Shown here: positions 57,690-64,000 of the stretch, piece by piece
Numbering within the stretch: position 1 is the stretch's first letter
Layout of the letters: the number at the start of each line of letters is the position of its first letter
Made by a program: the position numbers and the translations under genes
From: Paraescarpia echinospica
Lineage: Eukaryota; Annelida; Polychaeta; Sabellida; Siboglinidae
Direction: 5' to 3'
Assembly (NCBI GenBank): GCA_020002185.1
Contig: CM034541.1
Coordinates: forward strand, 48,552,976-48,616,975
DNA length: 64,000 nt
Notes under the pieces: generated by a model
What the model saw: the letters and a program-made list of their open reading frames with translations, nothing else
Database searches by the model: none
Told to the model about the DNA's origin: nothing

Positions 57690-58855
57690 TACATATACAT
57701 TGGTGTTGTGTTTATGTGGTGTGACGGTGTGTTGAATGTTGATGGTGTAATTGTGTGATACCGGGTATACCATTTGTTTTATTAATCACATGAAAGTAAC
57801 ACACCCAAGAATATACGTTAAGATTACACTACATGCATCATTAAAATATGTTCATGTCTCTCAGGAAGATGGCGCGTCAATGAGTTGTATCTTGTTTTCT
57901 GGAGGCTGTTCTTAGGCTTGGAGGTCGAAAATTGGACAGTGGTGCTGGGTTGACTTTTCTCCTCGACATGTACTTCCAGGCCGATGCCTTTGATATGTAG
58001 GCCTCCGGCTGGTGAGACCATTTCGAACTGCCATTTAAACCTTTAACATCGCAGCTGCTGCATGGCTACACACTGATCCTTGCCTAAACAGTGAACGTGT
58101 ACATTTCAATAAATATGTAGTTGAATTTCCCGCAGTTATGCACCATGTCAGTTGTGATGATGTATAGCATTATCAAAAAATTAAAATATTGCAATACAAA
58201 ATTGGCACGGAATTGTGCGATGCACAAAGTTAAGTCTTAAACACAGTTTTCTATGTATTAATAAATATTGTAGTAAATACAATTTGTTTAATTTGATTTG
58301 ATTTATTCAGGCAAAGACAGTGTCACCATAATTTCTTTTAAGTATGACGAATGTATGAACAATAAAAATGTAATATTAATTATGACTAATAAACATAGCC
58401 CCCAAAAGCCATAGCAGCGTATTTCCTTTGAGGTCTATGGCCAAGCATGAGATGACTAGAGGGGAAATACATGACATGTATACATAATTACTAAGATACA
58501 CCTTAGTTTGGCTTTAAAAATATAGAACATTATGTCATTATAACATTCGGATAACATGACTAAGTCTAAGATTGTAATAATGCAAGAATTCGCTATTTTA
58601 CAATGCTATGGCTTTATTCAACAGGAATTTGTTGACCATTTTGCTTAAACTATATTGAATCCGGTGGAGGAAGGGGGTTCTATAATTGGTATTGCTAGAT
58701 GAATAAATAAATAAATTTATTATACGCTGCTCCCGTGGCCGTGCTTTGGCATATGGTATTTGAAAGTTGTTGTCGCTATGCCTAATACTGTGCTTGATTA
58801 GGATGTAATATGTTTAGTTAATTAATACAAGAAAGAATACAACGTCTTACTTGGC
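57690..58855. other. Internal part of the THAP/SWIM relic, unassigned
   Basis: The region where the 3' parts of both genes should meet. I see no DDE or YqaJ motif. A 65-codon minus-strand frame at 57824-58021 is unassigned. Confidence 0.4.
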
Positions 58856-58859
58856 TTAC

Positions 58860-59331
58860 CCTGCCATACATGTCCAGTGTGCTGTGAGTATGTTCGCCTG
58901 CCAGATGCTTAGCCTAATTGACGCACTCCCAGGCCTTGTAAATCTTTGTCTTTTTCCATGTCGCTGACTTGGGAGGACTTCAGCCATCAAGAAGCAGCAG
59001 TTGCAGTTCTTATTTATAAAATGATATTTCACTCGCTGTACATGACCACATACAACATGATTGTATGCGTTCAAACTCTTGTACGCTCCCTTGTTCTCGT
59101 AGGTGTATAATGGCATATGCTCGGTGTGTTAATGAGGTAAAGATGAATCTGGGGGAACACTAATGCGGGTCACTGCTCCAAATCCAGCGACCACTCATTG
59201 TCTGGTAACGTATATAGATCTGGTAGCTGCTCACCGGTATTGAAACGAAGTTTCACCAGATAATTATCATTTTCTGTGGCGAATTTGCTTTTACTCGCCG
59301 AGCCATTTATTTTTAACAAGCCGCTCGCCAT
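58860..59331 (-). pseudogene. SWIM-type zinc-finger exon 1 (YqaJ-partner protein N-terminus)
   Basis: From ATG at 59331 the minus strand reads MASGLLKINGSASKSKF, then LPDLYTLPDNEWSLDLEQ, a TGA at 59172-59170, then LVFPQIHLYLINTPS. After a frameshift near 59118 it continues KGAYKSLNAYNHVVCGHVQ, CCFLMAEVLPSQR and ILTAHWTCMAG, ending at donor GGCAGG/GTAAGC (58860/58859). This is the familiar N-terminus of SWIM-zinc-finger proteins that carry a YqaJ nuclease further on and accompany THAP transposases. In the SWIM C-x-C pair the first Cys position is Trp. The downstream YqaJ exons are not found. Confidence 0.75.
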
Positions 59332-59414
59332 ACACAGACGCTACTTCTGCCGCCAATATGCGCGCGCATCCAAATATGTCACGTTTGTCTATAAACATTG
59401 AAACTCGTCTATAC

Positions 59415-59549
59415 CGAGCGAAAATCTCGATAACATAGCTTTGTAGCAAGACTTTAACGGATCAAGAAAAAAGAGGAACGTTACTGAAGAACAAAGCGGT
59501 GTGCTCTACATACAGGACGAGACTGAGGGGTGTGGCATCCACGGGTACG
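59415..59549. other. Unassigned sequence
   Basis: Nothing recognised. Confidence 0.5.
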
Positions 59550-60362
59550 GTCATTTGCCCAACGGTCATTTTCCAAACACTCAAGTGGGAAAGGGTCACT
59601 TGTCCAGTTATAAAAAAACAGTTTTGATAAACAATTCATCAATCTTTGCAACATCCCGGTTACTTATCACGTAGGTCATTGGCTTCTCAAAGTCAAATAA
59701 ACATAAATTATTTGAAAGTTGTAAACAATTTACAGTATAAGTGGACATGTTAAATAAATATACGTGAATATTTAATTCAATAATTAAAGTTAACTTAAAC
59801 ACAAAATTCAGTCCATACGTTTGATAAAACGTCACAATAGATCTCACTTGTGCTCAAATGTCAATGTAAATGTGCAAAACTGAGTTACATCAGAATATTC
59901 ATCTTAATCACCAAACTTTATTTTGTTGAATTATCAGTGAAAATTGCAAAACGTTGTATTCAGCGCATATTTTGCAAAAACAATTATGTTGTGACTTTAT
60001 TTCGTGTGACTTTTTTGCCAACATTGTGACTTTATTCCCGTGACTTTTTCCTGTGTCTTAATTTCCGCCCATTGTCCTCCTAAGTTCCACCTGATCTGTA
60101 CTTACTATTCAGTTGTTTATGCTGGCAATTGTACGATGGACACTAGTGACCGACACTGTTTAACTTGCTTCCCCAGTTTTAGCAATGACAATTGTGTGGT
60201 TTGTTCGTTTTTGTAACTACTCTGTTACAAACTAAACAATAGAAACAGTTTGCAAACATTTTCATTTCATTTATTGCATTTAAAAAACTGGACAAATGAA
60301 CCTTTCCCGCTTGAGAGCTGGGTAAATGATCGTTTGGCAAATAACCTTTGGGCAAATGACCC
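59550..60362. mobile_element. Short TIR element, about 810 bp
   Basis: Left end GGTCATTTGCCCAACGG and inner block CAAGTGGGAAAGGGTCA ... TGTCCAGTTAT are matched, inverted, by TGGACAAATGAACCTTTCCC ... TTTGGGCAAATGACC at the right end. The TIR of about 75 bp contains an internal direct repeat of GGTCATTT.CCAA. No coding frame, so it is a MITE-like non-autonomous element. Superfamily not assigned; no convincing target duplication seen. Confidence 0.85.
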
Positions 60363-60562
60363 GACTCCTGCCTCCGACATCCAGGAGGACAACGATGGGT
60401 GGAGTTGGTCTATGCATTAAGTCAAGTAAGTCAAGAAAACTAGTGTAGCAGTACGCATGTGCTTGTACTTCTAAAACGTATTGCGCGAATTCCTCACCTT
60501 CTTAGAAAACTGTCCAGTCACGTAAGTATCATATCTTCGTTTCGGCAAAATATAACTCAATG
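60363..60562. other. Unassigned sequence
   Basis: Nothing recognised. Confidence 0.5.
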
Positions 60563-60656
60563 TAAATCAACTTTGTTGTTCCCAACAAAGGTTTCTTTGG
60601 ATTTCTTCGTAAATCAACTTTGTTGTTCCCAAAAAAGGTTTCTTTGGATTTCTTCA
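60563..60656 (+). repeat. 46-bp tandem duplication
   Basis: Two near-identical copies of a block from TAAATCAACTTTGTTGTTCC to TTTCTTTGGATTTCTTC, differing at one or two bases. Confidence 0.95.
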
Positions 60657-61430
60657 GGTCTAAAATGAACTCGGCTGTTTCGCTAGATACAAATTGTCGA
60701 CACTACGTCATTAAATGCAACATTGCGGGCAATGTACTCTCAAAATATTTATTTTAGAATGTTAAAGAACACCATATTAATAAACGAGGAATTGTCATGG
60801 AAGGAGCGATTGTAAAATGTCACGCGTATACTCTATTATACAGTGTGAATGTATTATATATACAGTCTATATGACAAATGGATGTTCTTAAAGTGCTAAC
60901 GATCCGAAATAGACGGGCGCAATTTTGAGAAGCGACTAGAGTACGCGAACACGCCAAGTGTGAAATTGGGCATCGTATATTAATTCCGAGAAATAACCCG
61001 TCACCTTGTGAGAAGGACCTTGTTACAAACGGGACCAAAATAAAACGCATCAATGTCAATTGGAGGTGATTACGAATTAATGAGGGCTGAAAATGCAATT
61101 GGGCTTAATTAGTACCCGTCTTGCCCCAGGCCAAGTCGTTTATTACGGCGCCGACAAGCAAACAACGCAAACCAATCTCACAAATCGATACCGTTCGATG
61201 ATCGCACGAATGTAATGTAATTGGCGTGAGTACAACATGGCAGTGTTGACTGACCGGTGTCGACTACTGGGCTAATTATTGATGGATCTAATGGGATGGC
61301 CGCTAATCAAATAATATAAATCAAAGTAACGTTCACGCGCCTGGACGTGACGGCGACGTAATGACGTCTGACCGGTCTAACCACCGGTTGAGGGTGTTTA
61401 CTCTACTTACGTATCGCTGGTGAATGGTGT
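60657..61430. other. Unassigned sequence
   Basis: No gene recognised. Confidence 0.5.
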
Positions 61431-61556
61431 GGGTGTGCGTGTGCGAGCTAGTGTGCGTGTGTACGTGTGTGCGTGTGTGCGTGTGTGCGTGTGTACGTGC
61501 GTTCATGCGTGCGAATGTGCGTGTGTGTGTGTGCTTGTGCCCACGCGTGCATGTAT
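61431..61556. repeat. Degenerate (GTGTGC)n repeat
   Basis: GTGTGCGTGTGTAC-type steps over about 125 bp. Confidence 0.92.
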
Positions 61557-62215
61557 GCTGTAATTGTGTACATCAACGAAATGTAAATTATTAAATGATA
61601 AACTGAAATCCTGGGATAGTGCACTTAGTTATATCAATGGTTACGTTGGTTAACACTCTAAAGTATTTGTTCGGGGGGGTCTTTGTGGAGTCGGGGAGTT
61701 TTTTGTGCAGACTGTAGCTTCTAGTGATAGGCGAGAGGCAGAAACACCTATCGGACCGATTTAAATTTCCCCCCTCCCACACACACCCAAGTGTTATAGC
61801 ATTTGAAAGCTCTACCTCTCCCCGACCCAACTATGCCTGTCATAGAGCTGCCAAGAGGTGCAGTAAGCGTGAATCCAAGGTCAAACAAGGTCACCGACAA
61901 ATAATGAATTTTCGAAATTGTGCGCTTCCGCAATCGTCTTAACATTACAATGGTCGCATATATACTTTACTTAAAGGAAATAAAAACAAGGCATTAGCTA
62001 AAATCAGTTTCCATGTGTACACAAAGTTTAACATTGTATGTAACATTCGAAAACATTTAAAAAAATATACAAAAAAATACATTTGTAGCAAAAATTCGAT
62101 TTTAAACCCGTCTGTGTAGCGATTCCCGCGGAAAATAAAAAATTAATGAGCTAGGCGATCACGTGGTATCTTAACGTCAAATATGACTCACACTCGCAGC
62201 AGGCCGACCGTTTCT
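61557..62215. other. Unassigned sequence
   Basis: No gene recognised. Small overlapping frames around 61590-61945 have no known domain. Confidence 0.45.
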
Positions 62216-62623
62216 ATGCATTCAGAGCATGTTTACATGGATAGTTTTGGGGTCGAAACGAGCGTCAGAATGAGTTATTATGCAATATTCCGATGTAATA
62301 CAAACACTAGTCATCATAGAGGAACAAGCAGTTATCTTACGGTTCCATATGAATTCAATTTTATTCAAAACAATGAATGCGAATGAGCCTACAAGTCGAC
62401 TAGGTATCGCCGAGCTTGGGCTCGTTTTCAGAATAATTATATCGAATGCAACCAACGGGAGATAATGTACACCAATATACATACATAGCAAACATATATC
62501 GTATCCAGCTACAGAAAGTAAAGTGTTTAAATGTATAATCTTATAATATCACTAGAATATCGATGTATGAAGGAGGAGTTGTACAATTTATCATAACAAC
62601 TTATATCAGTCAGCGAATTTATG

Positions 62624-62709
62624 TCGGTCCTGCTAGCTCAGTTGGTAAATGCGTTGGTTCCTTGGCATTTATTTTGCAATCGGGCGATGCCGGTTCAATC
62701 CCGACACCA
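62624..62709 (+). tRNA. tRNA-like sequence (degenerate), left arm
   Basis: Box A TAGCTCAGTTGG and box B GGTTCAATCC are both strong, 48 bp apart, ending CCGACACCA; a T7 run follows near 62732. The acceptor and T stems cannot both form and the anticodon arm is enlarged, so it is a pseudo-tRNA or SINE-type head, not a working tRNA. Confidence 0.5.
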
Positions 62710-63166
62710 AACCATTGATTTTCTTTACACTTTTTTTGTTTATGTCTTCACGAAGTAATATAAACCAAATCATTTTGTATACTATGATGCACTGTTTGTA
62801 AATATTTGTGTAGTAATTATTTATTTGCCACAAAAAATGAAAATATGGTAATTATATATAACAATGTTTCTAAATTTTATTTATCCAGACAGATCACCAT
62901 TTGTTTTCACATATATAATTACAATATATTACCGTACAATATATATATACAGTTAATACATTCTATATCCATTACATTATATTTGTTTGGATAAATAAAA
63001 TTTAGAAACATCGTTATATAATTCCCATATTGAAATTTTTGTGGCGAATAAATAATTACTACAAAAATTAAAACAATATTTATAAACAGTGCATCATAGT
63101 ATAAAACTGATTTGGTTTATATTACTTGGTGAAAACATAAACAAAAAAGTGTAAAAAAAATCCATG

Positions 63167-63253
63167 GTTTGGTGTCGGGATCGAACCGGCGTCGCTCGAT
63201 TACAAAATAATTGCCAAGGAACCAACGCCTTTACCAACTGAGCTAGCAGGACC
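63167..63253 (-). tRNA. tRNA-like sequence (degenerate), right arm
   Basis: Inverted counterpart of the left copy with box A intact and box B GGTTCGATCC. A TTTTGTAA loop suggests descent from a threonine-type tRNA, but this is weak. Followed on the minus strand by a T-rich terminator-like run (63140-63160). Confidence 0.5.
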
Positions 63254-63660
63254 GACAGAAATTCGTTGACTGATTTAAGTTGTTATGATAAATTGTACAA
63301 CTCTTCCTTCATACATCGATATTCTAGTGATATTATAAGATTATACACTTATACAAGTTACTTTCTGTAGCTGGATACAATATATGTTTGTTATGTATGT
63401 TTATTGGTGTAAATTATCTCACGTTGATTGCATCCGATATAATTATTCTAAAAACGAGCCCAAGCTCGGCGAAACCTAGTCGACTTGTAGGCCCATTCGC
63501 ATTCATTGTTTTGAATAAAATTGGATTCATGTGGAACCGTAAGCTAACTGCTTGTTCCTCTATGATGAATAGTGTTTGTATTACATCGGAATATCGCATA
63601 ACTCATTTTGACGTTCGTTTCGATCCGAAAGCTATCCTTGTAAACATGCTCTGAATGCAT

Positions 63661-64000
63661 GGGTCATATGTGACGTCACATCTCGGCATCCCAAAAAGCG
63701 CGCCAAAAATATGCATATACGAAAATGTCCGGATGCACAACATAAAATGTGGAATTTCTAATTCATTGAATTTTTTTATTTTTGTGGCTTGGTGGACATG
63801 GAAATAGATAGCAGGATGTAATATAATATGAATTCAAGCAATAGGTGTTTTTATTCCTACGAAAAGATGGCCAAGTTATATATATTTTTGGGTAGCTTAT
63901 TGCCTCCCTGTCAAAGTGAGGTACGACATGGAGGTAGCACGTAATATCACACAAGGTCACCATGAAATTACGAATATTCGATTTTTTGCAATACCGCGAA
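63661..64000. other. Unassigned sequence at window end
   Basis: No gene recognised. Confidence 0.5.

Larger units (their letters stand above)
52776..59414. mobile_element. Two-gene THAP/SWIM DNA transposon remnant (ISL2EU/PHIS-like)
   Basis: Left end 52776-52790 (GTATAGACGAGTTTC) is repeated inverted at 59400-59414. A second inner block ending TGGCGGCAGAA (52822-52844; complement at 59345-59367) lies 31-32 bp inside each end. Between them are a THAP-domain gene start on the plus strand and a SWIM-type gene start on the minus strand, each beginning just inside its end. Known ISL2EU-type elements encode a THAP-containing transposase and a separate YqaJ-nuclease protein. The catalytic parts of both (DDE and YqaJ) are not visible here, so this is an internally deleted relic. 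A LINE occupies about 53.3-57.0 kb. No clear target duplication was found. Confidence 0.7.
62216..63660. mobile_element. Palindromic element with a tRNA-like promoter in each arm
   Basis: Inverted arms of roughly 700 bp, centred near 62938. The outer ends are ATGCATTCAGAGCATG and its complement. The arms pair throughout (GAGGAACAAGCAGTTA, CCAAGCTCGG-type blocks, CTGTAGCTGGATAC) with perhaps 90% identity by eye. Each arm has a tRNA-like segment (62624-62709 and 63167-63253) and a T-rich stretch after it. Short frames of 61-89 codons exist in both arms but look incidental. Confidence 0.88.

Overview
This is a metazoan, most likely marine-invertebrate, nuclear window: GT-AG introns, tRNA-derived SINEs, CR1/L2-type and other non-LTR elements, a Ty3/Gypsy element, THAP/SWIM transposon genes and very abundant simple-sequence DNA. 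Phylum cannot be fixed from the sequence (mollusc, annelid, lancelet and similar lineages all fit). I recognise no intact host protein-coding gene; nearly everything that can be named is mobile or repetitive. There is one run of exactly 1000 Ns (12359-13358), i.e. an assembly gap of nominal size.

Layout. 1-6.1 kb: GT-rich repeats, a tRNA-SINE (1.75-2.02 kb), a GA microsatellite. 6.13-8.46 kb: a 33-bp minisatellite with higher-order structure, abutting a decayed LINE reverse transcriptase fragment (8.46-9.48 kb). 9640-20365: the outstanding object of the window, a giant near-perfect palindromic element bounded by a 6-bp target-site duplication (AGCGTT) and ending in AGTAGTAAAGG/CCTTTACTACT. 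Each arm carries an array of CTCF-like core motifs, an array of AGGTCA half-site repeats, a mirror copy of a small TATA-driven three-exon gene encoding a C2HC zinc finger with a basic coil, and 35-bp and 63-bp repeats; the interior has 26-bp and 52-bp satellites, a second pair of inverted arms and a central cruciform-type hairpin. The 6-bp duplication and AG...CT ends resemble Polinton/Maverick elements, but no Polinton gene is visible, so this would be a non-autonomous, undescribed type.

20.4-43.2 kb: mostly unrecognised intergenic DNA with three further LINE remnants (20.7-21.1, 33.2-33.4, 33.8-35.3 kb), an L2-like 3' end (35.8-36.3 kb), a second SINE (39.66-39.98 kb), two copies of a roughly 500-bp dispersed repeat, and long tetra/octanucleotide arrays, the largest at 37.26-38.69 kb. 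43239-50740: a complete but multiply broken Ty3/Gypsy retrotransposon on the minus strand, with LTRs about 2% different, a tRNA-type primer site, gag and pol joined by a textbook -1 frameshift heptamer (T TTA AAC) directly before the gag stop.

50.7-64 kb: a 1-kb palindrome (51270-52248); then a decayed two-gene DNA transposon (52776-59414) with a THAP exon pair on the plus strand and a SWIM-type exon on the minus strand, facing each other between matching inverted ends, as in ISL2EU/PHIS-type transposons; a nearly full-length CR1/L2-like LINE (about 53.3-57.0 kb) sits in the THAP intron. A short-TIR element follows at 59.55-60.36 kb, and a palindrome at 62216-63660 carries a tRNA-like Pol III promoter in each arm. 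Inverted-repeat elements are thus a recurring theme of this locus.
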